32,752 nucleotides of DNA from Nanobdellota archaeon (GCA_013331945.1 DUFK01000038.1:13344-46095), one strand, 5' to 3'. Shown: positions 18,019 through 27,212, numbered from the stretch's first letter. Notes: generated by a model from the letters alone, not told the origin. Made by a program: numbers and translations.

Positions 18019-18936
18019 ATGATAAAAAGAGGGCACGTAACGCCAGTATTAGTTGTAGCCATATTTCTCGTACTTCTTGCATCAACCCAAGTTTCTGCAC
18101 AGCAATTTCCTGTTCCTTTCAATGAATTCATCAGCGCGATGATGGAAAGTGGGTTCTTTGCGTTCATCTTCTTCTTCGGCCTTTTCTTCGTCCTGGGCAT
18201 CGCATCGTTGAGCAGGATATTTCCAAAGAATTATGCAACGCTCATAGCCTTGTTCGTAAGCCTGCTTATGACGACTTCTGCGTATTATTATGGTTATTTG
18301 GATAGGATCATGCAGGAGTTCGCAGGGCCTATTGCATTCTGGCTTTTCCTGTTGCTTATTGCGTTGTTATTTTTCTTCATGTTTATAATGCGAAAAGAGA
18401 GGCCACCTTCTTACAAGGTGGTTCTGCTTTTGCTGAGCGGCCTCGGTATTCTTGCGCTCGTAATCCTGCGTAAGGACAATGTTGCCTGGAATTACTTATC
18501 ATGGGCTGTTATTGGATTGGGGATTGTAACACTTATTGTATTCGGGATAAATTTGATTGGCCTTATTCGCGCGGGAGGCGCTGGCGGAGCGGGAGGCGGA
18601 GGAAGAGGTGGTGGTGATGACAGGCGCGGGACAGGAGAAGAAGGAGAAAAAAAAAGAGGATGGCTTGGAAAAATTCTCAGATGGCCATTCAGGCTGATTA
18701 GGGATGGAGCAAAAGAGATTGCTGAGCGGTGGAAGAAGAGGAATGAAAAGAAGAGGGGAGAAGAAGAAGGCAACAGAGGAAGAGGAGGGAGAAGGCGTGA
18801 GCCGGGGGAGGAGAGAGGAGAAGGAACAAACGTCCTCATCCTGAATGCGCCAACTATAAGAGTGAATCAGAACGTCATCTTCAATATCAGAAACATAAGG
18901 CAGATAATGCAAGTGATAAATGCGAGGTTAAGTTAA
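18019..18936 (+). CDS. Polytopic membrane protein with RG/Glu-rich disordered linker
   Basis: Signal-like N-terminus and several hydrophobic helices, then a GGAGGGGRGGGDDRRGTGEEGEKK...NRGRGGRRREPGEERGEG linker and a terminal NVLILNAPTIRVNQNVIFNIRNIRQ segment. Confidence 0.8.
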   Translation: MIKRGHVTPVLVVAIFLVLLASTQVSAQQFPVPFNEFISAMMESGFFAFIFFFGLFFVLGIASLSRIFPKNYATLIALFVSLLMTTSAYYYGYLDRIMQEFAGPIAFWLFLLLIALLFFFMFIMRKERPPSYKVVLLLLSGLGILALVILRKDNVAWNYLSWAVIGLGIVTLIVFGINLIGLIRAGGAGGAGGGGRGGGDDRRGTGEEGEKKRGWLGKILRWPFRLIRDGAKEIAERWKKRNEKKRGEEEGNRGRGGRRREPGEERGEGTNVLILNAPTIRVNQNVIFNIRNIRQIMQVINARLS

Positions 18937-18937
18937 A

Positions 18938-20272
18938 ATGGTTTGGCCTTGGAAAAAGAAAGCACAGGGAGAAGGAGAAAAAAGGGAAGAAAGAATCAGT
19001 CAGAGCAGGGGAAACGAGCAGGAAAGGGCCGAGCGGATGTTCAGGAAAGATTTTGAGTCCTATGAGAGAACAAGCGCAAGAGCGCATGCTGGCGAAAGAT
19101 TCCTTGTTGAAGTGGAGATAGGACAGCAGGGCGAAATAAAATGGCACAAGGGATATGACAAGTTTCCAGGAAAGATCGAACTTCCTACTCCTATGATTCT
19201 TGGAATCCCACCAGGAATTTATCCTGCAGTTGTAAGGCTTGTAGATTTAATGAGTGAACAGGAATATCTTGGAGAAACAAAGCTTACAGTTCTCGGTCCG
19301 GAAGGAGATAAGATTGTCAGGATTCTTTATCCGCAAGAAAGAGATTACTCTGGCCAGAAAGGAATTCCTTTCATCGCCGATATCGCAGCGCCAACTCCAT
19401 ACCATTGGATTCTTACACTGAATGGTGAGCCAGTCGCACATGATGAGCGAGAGATGCGAACCAAAATCGGATTCAGCATTCCGATAAAACAAGCAGAAGA
19501 AGTTCTCAAGAAGAGCCAGGATGGAAGAACCCATGAATTATTCTTTATCGTGAAGGATATAGATGGTAAGGCTATAGGGTACATCTCAAGAAAGTTCTTT
19601 TACAGAATTTCTGGGGCACGGGGAGGTTCTGAAGGAGCTAGCGCAGGAGCGCGAGGTGGGGGGGAGAATATAATCGATGCAGAGTTCAGTGAGGAGAAAG
19701 AAAGAGAAAAGCAGAGGGCGCTGACAGGCAGAAATCAGAAAGCTCTTCCATACAGAAAAGATTTGAAGTCTCTACCTGCATACTCGCAGTCAACGATAAA
19801 TGATGTAAGAAGCCTACAGAAAGAATTGGATAACGACAGAAAGGCGCTTGCAACTGGAACATATAACTTACACAAAAAATTGGAAAAAGTCGCGAATAAT
19901 ATCGCAAGCGTGAGGGGGGGAAAAGGAGAGAAAGATAGGAACGAAGAACTGTCTGGCTTTCAAAAGAACCTTAGAGGATTATCGCAAGATTTGAGAAAGA
20001 TCGAGAAGAATATGAGGGGCAATAGGAATATAGAACTTAAGGGAATATGTGGGATTTTAGTTTCAGTTTTAGGGAGAATACAAGAGTATGAACAGCAAAT
20101 AGAAGCAATGGGCGGGGAGAAAATCAAACAGTTAACAGGAAGATTGGCAAGCATCATAGATACAATCTTTTACAAAACAGTACAAGTCTCGCGGCTTACT
20201 AATGGTGGAATATCGGCAGAACAAGTATCCTGGAGTTCTATAGAGGGCTGGCTTAAAGGAAGAAAGGGCTGA
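18938..20272 (+). CDS. Uncharacterised protein with possible beta-sandwich N-terminal part and coiled-coil C-terminal part
   Basis: 444-aa ORF starting 2 nt after the previous stop (MVWPWKKKAQGEGEKREE...). Confidence 0.8.
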   Translation: MVWPWKKKAQGEGEKREERISQSRGNEQERAERMFRKDFESYERTSARAHAGERFLVEVEIGQQGEIKWHKGYDKFPGKIELPTPMILGIPPGIYPAVVRLVDLMSEQEYLGETKLTVLGPEGDKIVRILYPQERDYSGQKGIPFIADIAAPTPYHWILTLNGEPVAHDEREMRTKIGFSIPIKQAEEVLKKSQDGRTHELFFIVKDIDGKAIGYISRKFFYRISGARGGSEGASAGARGGGENIIDAEFSEEKEREKQRALTGRNQKALPYRKDLKSLPAYSQSTINDVRSLQKELDNDRKALATGTYNLHKKLEKVANNIASVRGGKGEKDRNEELSGFQKNLRGLSQDLRKIEKNMRGNRNIELKGICGILVSVLGRIQEYEQQIEAMGGEKIKQLTGRLASIIDTIFYKTVQVSRLTNGGISAEQVSWSSIEGWLKGRKG

Positions 20273-20294
20273 GAGCCCAAAACCAAAAGGTTTT
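20266..20294 (+). terminator. Tandem hairpins at end of the 444-aa gene
   Basis: GGGCT-GAG-AGCCC overlapping the stop codon, followed by AAAACC-AAAA-GGTTTT and a T-run. Confidence 0.4.
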
Positions 20295-20362
20295 TAAATA
20301 TAGAAACCACTTTAAAGTGATAACTTATTTATTGGAGAGTATAAGATAAGGAAAAAGGTAAA

Positions 20363-20914
20363 ATGGCACTTAGTGATGTTGGAAACTGGATGTGGGAAAA
20401 TCTTGTAGTCTGGCCTGTATCAAATGCAGGCAGCCTTGCGAAGATTGGAGTCGGAGCTGTCGCAGCCTATTACTTGCTGAGAATTGGCGGATGCGCAATC
20501 CAGGGAACAATGAATGGGGTCAACAGCATCGTGGAAACCGGAAGAAACATATCCTCAGAAGCCTCCCAATTTGTTGGAACACTTGATGATCAGCTTATTA
20601 CAGGAAGAAATCCGAAGGCTCTTTACTCCCCAGAAAACATAACTGAAAAAGACAGCAATGGGCAGCTATGGGTGAATTTCGCAAATGGAAGGACAAATAT
20701 AACATACAGAACTTCTGAAGGCGGGCTTTATGATATCCTTGAAAGTGATGGAAGATTCAACGAGCCCGAAATAGTAAAGTACACAGCTCCACATGGCAGG
20801 GCATTCTCCCCAAAGAAAGAAGTGGGAGACAGCCATAACACCGTGTATGTAAGGGCAGATGCGATATACAGGCATGCCACAGAACTTCTGGAGCAGAGGC
20901 TGAGGGTGAAGTAG
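20363..20914 (+). CDS. Uncharacterised protein with one TM segment
   Basis: MALSDVGNWMWENLVVWPVSNAGSLAKIGVGAVAAYYLLRIGG...; promoter-like TTTTTAAATATA upstream. Confidence 0.75.
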   Translation: MALSDVGNWMWENLVVWPVSNAGSLAKIGVGAVAAYYLLRIGGCAIQGTMNGVNSIVETGRNISSEASQFVGTLDDQLITGRNPKALYSPENITEKDSNGQLWVNFANGRTNITYRTSEGGLYDILESDGRFNEPEIVKYTAPHGRAFSPKKEVGDSHNTVYVRADAIYRHATELLEQRLRVK

Positions 20915-20988
20915 ATTTTTACTTTTCAGATTTTTTATATTCTGGAGGGAAAATACTCGAGGACATAACTCAGCTCATAGAAAAGGAT

Positions 20989-21237
20989 TTGATAAGTTCT
21001 CTAGTTCCTGATGGGGGGCCGATTGTCTTGAGGGCCATAGGTTATGACCCAGAAAAAGCTATGAAGGGAGCAGTAGAAATAGCTGGATCTAAGAAACCGG
21101 AATCAGTGGCTTATTCAGTAGGAGAATACGATTCTGATTGGCACAAATTTCCAGTCCAGTTTTATAAGTCGTACATGCTCGATGATGAAGAGGTAAAAAG
21201 AATCAGTCAAGTAGGGATTAAAGGCAGGAAGAAATGA
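20989..21237 (+). CDS. Uncharacterised small protein; start codon uncertain
   Basis: TTG start in the track. The open frame extends upstream past GGAGG (20944-20948) with no ATG/GTG, reading ILEDITQLIEKDLISSLVPDGG. Confidence 0.6.
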   Translation: MISSLVPDGGPIVLRAIGYDPEKAMKGAVEIAGSKKPESVAYSVGEYDSDWHKFPVQFYKSYMLDDEEVKRISQVGIKGRKK

Positions 21238-21238
21238 G

Positions 21239-21838
21239 ATGAGAACCGAAACTAAAAATGCGGGAGGAGTAGAGTACAGCTTGATGAGCTATGAGTTCTG
21301 CCCTGGATTTAAGATTGAGCCGATAGGAACACTCAGCATCAACACCGGTATTCTTGGAGTTAGGGCTTATTCAGTAGACGATAAAGAACTTACAGAGTTC
21401 AGAAAGAAAGAGACAGCTTTCATAGATTCAATCGACGGCAGGTTTGATGGGGAACCAAAAAGATCAAGCCTCGCAAGTGTCTTGGGGGGTTATGAAAAGA
21501 CTGGGATTACGATACTCGGAAATTTTTTGTTTTCAGCACCAATCATTGGCCCTCAAAGAGTTGCTGCATTCGTGGCAGGCGCAGAGGTCGCTGGAAGTAG
21601 TGAAATAATCCCTGCTATAAACAACATAATCGGCTCGGAAAACCTTGTTTATAAATATCTTGACCTGCCTTCCTTCATTCGAGAGAGAAGCGAGGTAAGG
21701 GTGGAGGAGATTGTAGATAAGATTTATTTTTCTGTTCATCCAAGGAAAGAGAAAAGACACAGATTTATCATTGCCGCATCACTCGCAGGAATATTTAGAG
21801 AGGATTATCAGATATTAATAGAAGGGCTTAAATCTTGA
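21239..21838 (+). CDS. Uncharacterised protein
   Basis: 199-aa ORF starting immediately after the preceding stop; no recognised family. Confidence 0.75.
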   Translation: MRTETKNAGGVEYSLMSYEFCPGFKIEPIGTLSINTGILGVRAYSVDDKELTEFRKKETAFIDSIDGRFDGEPKRSSLASVLGGYEKTGITILGNFLFSAPIIGPQRVAAFVAGAEVAGSSEIIPAINNIIGSENLVYKYLDLPSFIRERSEVRVEEIVDKIYFSVHPRKEKRHRFIIAASLAGIFREDYQILIEGLKS

Positions 21839-21898
21839 GGATGTGCACACCCCAATTATTCAAATCATATTAAGTAAGATAGGTAGGAAAAAATTAAG

Positions 21899-22891
21899 AT
21901 GCCAGAAAAGAATAATTCTAAATTCAGCTATATTCCTCTAGCAGCTATCGGAGGCTTAGCTCTTGGTGGAGTTTTGATTAACTCAGTTAATTCTTACACG
22001 ACAGGACAAGTCTACCAAGGAAAATTGGAATGGAGATATAACCAATATTCTTCTGCAAAAGTCGGCGGAGGAGCAGAAGGACTAAGATTTCCAAAAATTC
22101 CAGATAATATAGACTCTAAAACCAGAAGAGAATGGGTGGATAGACTAGAGTCTATGGAAAATTCCTGCGAGCAGAATCTAGAAGGCATAATCAAGTTTTC
22201 TGAAAGCAATAAAAAGGAGCTAGTGGAGTTGACTAACACGGGATATGAGCACTATGGACTTGTTGAAAGATCCGGAGATGGCTTGAAACTAAAGGTAAAC
22301 TCTGGATGGAAAAGAGATGTACTAAAATATATAGACGAGATACTTTCTGGAAACTACGCGCATACAGAAGATTTAATCAGAGAATCAGAATCTCATTCAA
22401 TAGTCCACCCGGACATAGTCAAAAAATTAGGTGAGGTCAGGGGATATACTTCCGGAAGAGAGATAGTAGAAGATGCTATTAACATGATTCAGACCTATAA
22501 AGAATACGAAGGCCTTTCTGGAGAAGAAAGAAGCAAAGTAGCAATAGGCTCTATAGATAAAGCAACTGGGACATTCAGAGCGGCTTCTCAAGAGGAGTTA
22601 ATAAATAGATACAAATTCGGAAAATTAATCCTCGGCGGACTAGCAAAACTTGATGTCGGAAGCACATCGCAGGTAACTATCGATGGAGATTTCCTAGACA
22701 ACAACAGTATTGCTGCGAGATTCCATACGCATCCAAAAGACGACAAGAACTTTCAGCCATCTGATTTGGATGAGGCGAACACTTTCATCGCTGGACCAAA
22801 TGTCTTGTTCAGTCAAAGCGGAGGGAAGCTGCACGTTTATCTGATTTCCAAAGGGAAATCAAGAGAGATTTATACTTCTGAAGTGAAATAA
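21899..22891 (+). CDS. Membrane-anchored JAMM/MPN-like protein
   Basis: N-terminal TM (YIPLAAIGGLALGGVLI); C-terminal IAARFHTHPKDDKNFQPSDLDEANTFIAGPNVLFSQSGGKLHVYLI matches a JAB/MPN HxHP...SxxD pattern with slightly long spacing. Confidence 0.7.
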   Translation: MPEKNNSKFSYIPLAAIGGLALGGVLINSVNSYTTGQVYQGKLEWRYNQYSSAKVGGGAEGLRFPKIPDNIDSKTRREWVDRLESMENSCEQNLEGIIKFSESNKKELVELTNTGYEHYGLVERSGDGLKLKVNSGWKRDVLKYIDEILSGNYAHTEDLIRESESHSIVHPDIVKKLGEVRGYTSGREIVEDAINMIQTYKEYEGLSGEERSKVAIGSIDKATGTFRAASQEELINRYKFGKLILGGLAKLDVGSTSQVTIDGDFLDNNSIAARFHTHPKDDKNFQPSDLDEANTFIAGPNVLFSQSGGKLHVYLISKGKSREIYTSEVK

Positions 22892-22899
22892 ATAAAACT

Positions 22900-22938
22900 C
22901 TAAAACCACTTCTCTAGTCCAGCATAATCCAATCCATC
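22900..22938 (-). pseudogene. Displaced copy of the fen1 3' end
   Basis: Minus strand encodes DGLDYAGLEKWF* in frame after the PIN stop; FEN1 ends SQAGLEKWF*. Confidence 0.6.
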
Positions 22939-23364
22939 TTATAATCTGTCTAAAAATTCTTTCGGGCTTACAATTTTTGTTCCCCTGAATTCCCTTATGT
23001 TAAGCAGGTGCTTGTCACCGCTTACCACAAAATCTGCTTTTGATTCTAAAGCCGCTTCTAGAAATTTGTTATCTGCCTTATCCTCTTTCACTACATCTAG
23101 CTTTATTCTTGGTTTTATTGATTTACTAAGCCTAACAAAATTATCTATTATAAAATCCCTATGGGCAGGCGATGTAAGGTCCTTAATCTTTGGTCTGGAG
23201 AAAACATCTTTTATTTCGTCGGTGATTTCCAAACTCGTGAAATTATCTACTCTTTCTAAGAGCAATAACTCAAAAACTCTCGAGGGGTTACTGTCCCTAG
23301 CTAAAGCAGCTGAAATAATAACATTCGTGTCTAAAACAACCTTAAGCTTTTCTTGCCTTGGCAA
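22939..23364 (-). CDS. PIN-domain toxin (VapC-like)
   Basis: LKVVLDTNVIISAALARDSNPSRVFELLL..., DNKFLEAALESKADFVVSGDKHLLNI. Confidence 0.9.
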   Translation of the reverse strand: MPRQEKLKVVLDTNVIISAALARDSNPSRVFELLLLERVDNFTSLEITDEIKDVFSRPKIKDLTSPAHRDFIIDNFVRLSKSIKPRIKLDVVKEDKADNKFLEAALESKADFVVSGDKHLLNIREFRGTKIVSPKEFLDRL

Positions 23365-23599
23365 TTTCCTCTTCTATTTCTCCTTTTGAAAGTTTATTTT
23401 TAATGCTAGCCCTCAGGTTTCTAAATTCCCTGATAAGCTTTAGTTTGTCCATTTTCCTCAGTACTAGAGTTTCTTTGTCTATAGGGGTCACAACAAAGAT
23501 CGTATCCTTATCTGCATGGATGTAATCTCTCATCCCTTTTGGGATTATAACCTGTCCTTTTGTGGACATCTTAGTCTCTTCTACTTGTTCGAATACCAT
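23342..23599 (-). CDS. AbrB-type antitoxin (VapB-like)
   Basis: EETKMSTKGQVIIPKGMRDYIHADKDTIFVV; overlaps the PIN gene by 23 nt. Confidence 0.9.
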   Translation of the reverse strand: MVFEQVEETKMSTKGQVIIPKGMRDYIHADKDTIFVVTPIDKETLVLRKMDKLKLIREFRNLRASIKNKLSKGEIEEEIAKARKA

Positions 23600-23644
23600 T
23601 TTAAGAAAGTAAGACATTCTTACTTATAAACTTTCCTATTTCCT

Positions 23645-24685
23645 TCAGAACCACTTCTCCAATCCAGCCTGCGAGGCTTTCTCTCGTGCATGCCTTAGCT
23701 TTTCAAGGGCACTTTCCACACGTTCTTCGCTGAAGTCATGCTCTCCGCACAGAATTTTCTTCACTTTCCCTTCATCTGCTTGTGAAAAATTTACTTTGTA
23801 CTCTTTTGTTGTCGGAATCTTGAGGAAAGTCTCGAGGACTTCTTGGGGATCGAATTCGATAGGCGCTTTCGCCGCCTTCTCTGCCGCGGCAAATACTTTG
23901 CCCGCACTTTTTTCCTGATGTATTAAGTCGAGAGCTTTCTTTGGACCTATCCCCTTGTATCCTCCGGGATTGTAATCAGTGCCGACAAGGATTCCAAGCA
24001 AGATTAATTGTTCCTGAGTGAGTTCCAGCTCTTGCAGGACTTCTTTCAGTGAAATCATGGCTGGCTTCACTTCTACGAAACCCATCGCGATCTTTCTTTT
24101 CTTTGCCAGCGTCAAGTTTTGGAGCAAAAGCGGAGAGCCGAAAAGAAGAGAATCAAAATCCTGGGATGCAACTGCGTATGCATCTCCTCTTTGCACGATG
24201 AATGCAGCCTGCGCCTCTCCTTCACTCGGTGCCTGCACGCATGGAAGTCCCATTGCCTCAAGCAAGTGCTTGCTCTCCTCTACCATCTCTTTCGAGAGCC
24301 TTGAGGTCTGGCGTGCGAACTTGGCCATCTCTTCGAGCTCTTCACGTGCCTTGGCATCTTCATATTTCTTGTGCGCTTCCTGTTTGCGCGCTTCGCGCGC
24401 AGCCTGTTCTGCGTGCTTCAGCTTCGGGGCCTGGCCGTCAAAGACAAAGATTGGCTTGATCCCCTGTGAAAGAAGATTGTTAAAGCGATAGAAAAGGCCC
24501 GAAAGGTGCGAGGTAACGCGCCCCTTGGAGTCCATGAGGGGTGTGCCGTCTATCTGCCTGATAGTAGTCAGGAACTGGAAAATGGTGTTGAAGGCATCTA
24601 CTGCCACTACCCTATTGCGCAGCTGCTCAAAAGTCACTTCCTTCTTCTTCACAAGATCTCCTAATTGGACTCCCATTTTTTCCAT
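23645..24685 (-). CDS. fen: Flap endonuclease 1
   Basis: MGVQLGDLVKKKEVTFEQLRNRVVAVDAFNTIFQFL..., PSEGEAQAAFIVQRGDAYAVASQDFDSLLFG, C-terminal PIP-box-like QAGLEKWF. Confidence 0.96.
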   Translation of the reverse strand: MEKMGVQLGDLVKKKEVTFEQLRNRVVAVDAFNTIFQFLTTIRQIDGTPLMDSKGRVTSHLSGLFYRFNNLLSQGIKPIFVFDGQAPKLKHAEQAAREARKQEAHKKYEDAKAREELEEMAKFARQTSRLSKEMVEESKHLLEAMGLPCVQAPSEGEAQAAFIVQRGDAYAVASQDFDSLLFGSPLLLQNLTLAKKRKIAMGFVEVKPAMISLKEVLQELELTQEQLILLGILVGTDYNPGGYKGIGPKKALDLIHQEKSAGKVFAAAEKAAKAPIEFDPQEVLETFLKIPTTKEYKVNFSQADEGKVKKILCGEHDFSEERVESALEKLRHAREKASQAGLEKWF

Positions 24686-24733
24686 TTAGGATTATCCAGC
24701 ATAATTTATAAATTTCTCTTTCTTTTGCACATC

Positions 24734-27211
24734 ATGAAACTCGAATTCATCCCTCTCGATTACGATACCTTTTCGCTGGCTGGCAAGAGCTATATGAAAA
24801 TCTTCGGCAAAACCTCGCATGGCAAGAGCTGCTGCCTCATCGATGAATCAATCAATTTCTTCTATGTGCTTTCTGATGATCCTTACAAGCTTGCCGAGCG
24901 CGCGAGAAGAATTGCTGGAGTGCAGCGGGTAGAAGTTGTAAGCAAGAGCTATATGGAGAAAGAGGTGCGAGCATTGCGCATCTTCTGCGAGCATAACAAG
25001 ATGGATGATATTTCACATGAGATCAAAACTATTGATCCATCGGTCGAAACTCGGGAGAGAGATATAAACCAGGTAACACGTTACATCATCGAAAGAGGGC
25101 TGAAGCCACTTGTATGGCATGAAGTGGAGGGAGAGGAAATCGCAGAGGACGAAAGTACAAAATTCCTCGGTGTTGCAAATGCACTTGATGTCTCCTTGCT
25201 TCTGAAGGTGGAAAAAATCCATGAGCTGCCGCAAGATAAGCAACACCAATTCGTGCCGCGGGTCCTCGCATTCGATATAGAATCAGACGAATTTGAGCTC
25301 GGAAGGGGAAAGATCCTGATGATATCTCTTGTCGCAGATGGATTCCAAAAGGTGATTACATGGAAACAGATTCCGCACTCGGAGAGATATGTGGAGCATG
25401 TTGCGGATGAGGAGGAGATGATCCGCCGCTTCATTTCGTATGTGCAGGACTTGAGGCCAGATATCATCACAGGATATTTCACTGACGGCTTTGATTTTCC
25501 TTACTTGCGTGCGCGGGCGGAGAAGAATGGCATCGATCTTCGCTTAGGCATGGCAAATTCAAGAATTCTGTTCTCAAAGGGCAGACCTATGAATGCCTCT
25601 ATCAAGGGCTTGGTTCATGTGGACTTGCTAAAATTCATTGAGACTGTTTACGCGCAGTACATGCAATCTGAGACCCTGCGTCTCGACGATGTTGCCCGCG
25701 AGTTTCTCGGCGAAGGAAAGTTTGAGCATGAGCACAAAAAATCGCATGAACTTGCGGAAGAGGAATGGCATAAATTTTTTGAATATAATTTGCAGGATTC
25801 CATGCTAACCTACAAGTTATTCCACAAGCTTTGGCCAGACATCCAGGAATTTACTAGAGTGGTGCAAGAACCGCTCTTCACTGCGACAAGACAGAGCATG
25901 AGCGGACTTGTTGAGTCTTACATCATCCACAACCTGCATAGGTTCGATGAGATCGCAGAGCGGAGACCGATAGATGAGGAGATAGGAAAGAGAAGGATGC
26001 GCGAGAAATACGAAGGTGCCTTTGTCCTGCAGCCGCAGGCTGCCCTTTACGAAGACTTGGCCATCTTCGATTTCACAAGCTACTGGCCCTCGATCATTGT
26101 TTCCTTTAATCTGTCGAGGCCGACATTTCTTGGTCACAATAAACCGACAGGAAGCACAGGGCAAGAATTCGTTGAAGCTGAAATCGGAAAGGGAGAGAAG
26201 ACCGAGTACGTGTACTTCAGCAAGAAGCAAGGATTCATCTCAAAACTGCTTGGAGAGCTTATTGAATTCAGGAAGAAGTACAAAGAAGAGCTGAAACACA
26301 AGCCAGATGCGATCAAGAAAGCGAGAAGCAATGCTTTCAAGCTCCTGGCTAATGCATTCTATGGATATCAAGGATTTTTCGGGGCGCGCTATTATTGTCC
26401 TGAAGCGAGCGCTGCAACAACTTCAATCAGCCGTGACTTCATCAAGATGATCATTGAGAAGACCAATAAGGAAGGGTTTGAAGTCATCTACAGCGACACT
26501 GATTCGCTGGCTCTTCTTATGAATAAAAAATCAAGACAGCGAGCGCTTGAATTCCTAAAAAAATTGAATGGGGATCTTCCGGGTATCATGGAGCTTGAGC
26601 TTGAGGATTTCTTCAAGAGGGGTATTTGGGTTACCAAGAGGACTGGAGAATTCGGAGCGAAGAAGAAGTATGCACTCATCAACTGGGATGGAAAGATGAA
26701 GATAAGGGGATTTGAGACAGTAAGGAGAGACTGGTGTGCTCTTGCGAGGAAAGTGCAGAGCAAAGTGCTGCAACAAGTTCTGGATGAGGGCAAGCATGAG
26801 GTTGCGCTCAATTATGTGCAAGGGATCATCAAAGATATTCAGAAGAGAAAAATCAGCAAAAAGGAACTGATAATCAAAACCCAGCTCAAGAAACCGATTT
26901 CAGAGTATGAATCAGAGGGGCCTCATGTTGCTATCGCCCGCAAGATGCAAGAGCAAGGCCTTCCGGTAAATGTCGGGATGCTTATCGAATACTATGTGGC
27001 AGAGCCAAAAGCCGGAGATAAGAAATCAAAGGCGCGTGTACGAGATCGCGCAAGGCTTCCAGAGGAGGAGGGAGAGTACGATACAGAGTACTACATCAAA
27101 AGTCAGGTACTGCCGGCAGTAGAGAATATCTTCGAAGTCTTTGGTCTGCACGAGGGGGAAATCCTTGATGAGAAAGAGAAGCAGAGAAAATTGGAGAGCT
27201 TTTTTGGTTAG
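24734..27211 (+). CDS. Family B DNA polymerase
   Basis: Exo I AFDIESDEFE; motif A IFDFTSYWPSII; motif B KARSNAFKLLANAFYGYQG; motif C VIYSDTDSLALL. No intein seen. Confidence 0.97.
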   Translation: MKLEFIPLDYDTFSLAGKSYMKIFGKTSHGKSCCLIDESINFFYVLSDDPYKLAERARRIAGVQRVEVVSKSYMEKEVRALRIFCEHNKMDDISHEIKTIDPSVETRERDINQVTRYIIERGLKPLVWHEVEGEEIAEDESTKFLGVANALDVSLLLKVEKIHELPQDKQHQFVPRVLAFDIESDEFELGRGKILMISLVADGFQKVITWKQIPHSERYVEHVADEEEMIRRFISYVQDLRPDIITGYFTDGFDFPYLRARAEKNGIDLRLGMANSRILFSKGRPMNASIKGLVHVDLLKFIETVYAQYMQSETLRLDDVAREFLGEGKFEHEHKKSHELAEEEWHKFFEYNLQDSMLTYKLFHKLWPDIQEFTRVVQEPLFTATRQSMSGLVESYIIHNLHRFDEIAERRPIDEEIGKRRMREKYEGAFVLQPQAALYEDLAIFDFTSYWPSIIVSFNLSRPTFLGHNKPTGSTGQEFVEAEIGKGEKTEYVYFSKKQGFISKLLGELIEFRKKYKEELKHKPDAIKKARSNAFKLLANAFYGYQGFFGARYYCPEASAATTSISRDFIKMIIEKTNKEGFEVIYSDTDSLALLMNKKSRQRALEFLKKLNGDLPGIMELELEDFFKRGIWVTKRTGEFGAKKKYALINWDGKMKIRGFETVRRDWCALARKVQSKVLQQVLDEGKHEVALNYVQGIIKDIQKRKISKKELIIKTQLKKPISEYESEGPHVAIARKMQEQGLPVNVGMLIEYYVAEPKAGDKKSKARVRDRARLPEEEGEYDTEYYIKSQVLPAVENIFEVFGLHEGEILDEKEKQRKLESFFG

Positions 27212-27212
27212 T

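Noticed and set aside
18492-18912. Two Ser/Pro-rich minus-strand ORFs
   Set aside because: By-product of the polypurine linker in the plus-strand membrane protein gene.
24018-24491. 157-aa plus-strand ORF
   Set aside because: Antisense to FEN1, low-complexity Ser-rich translation.
22918-24707. TCCAGCATAAT shared between 22918 and about 24696
   Set aside because: An 11-nt match is expected by chance many times in a window this size.
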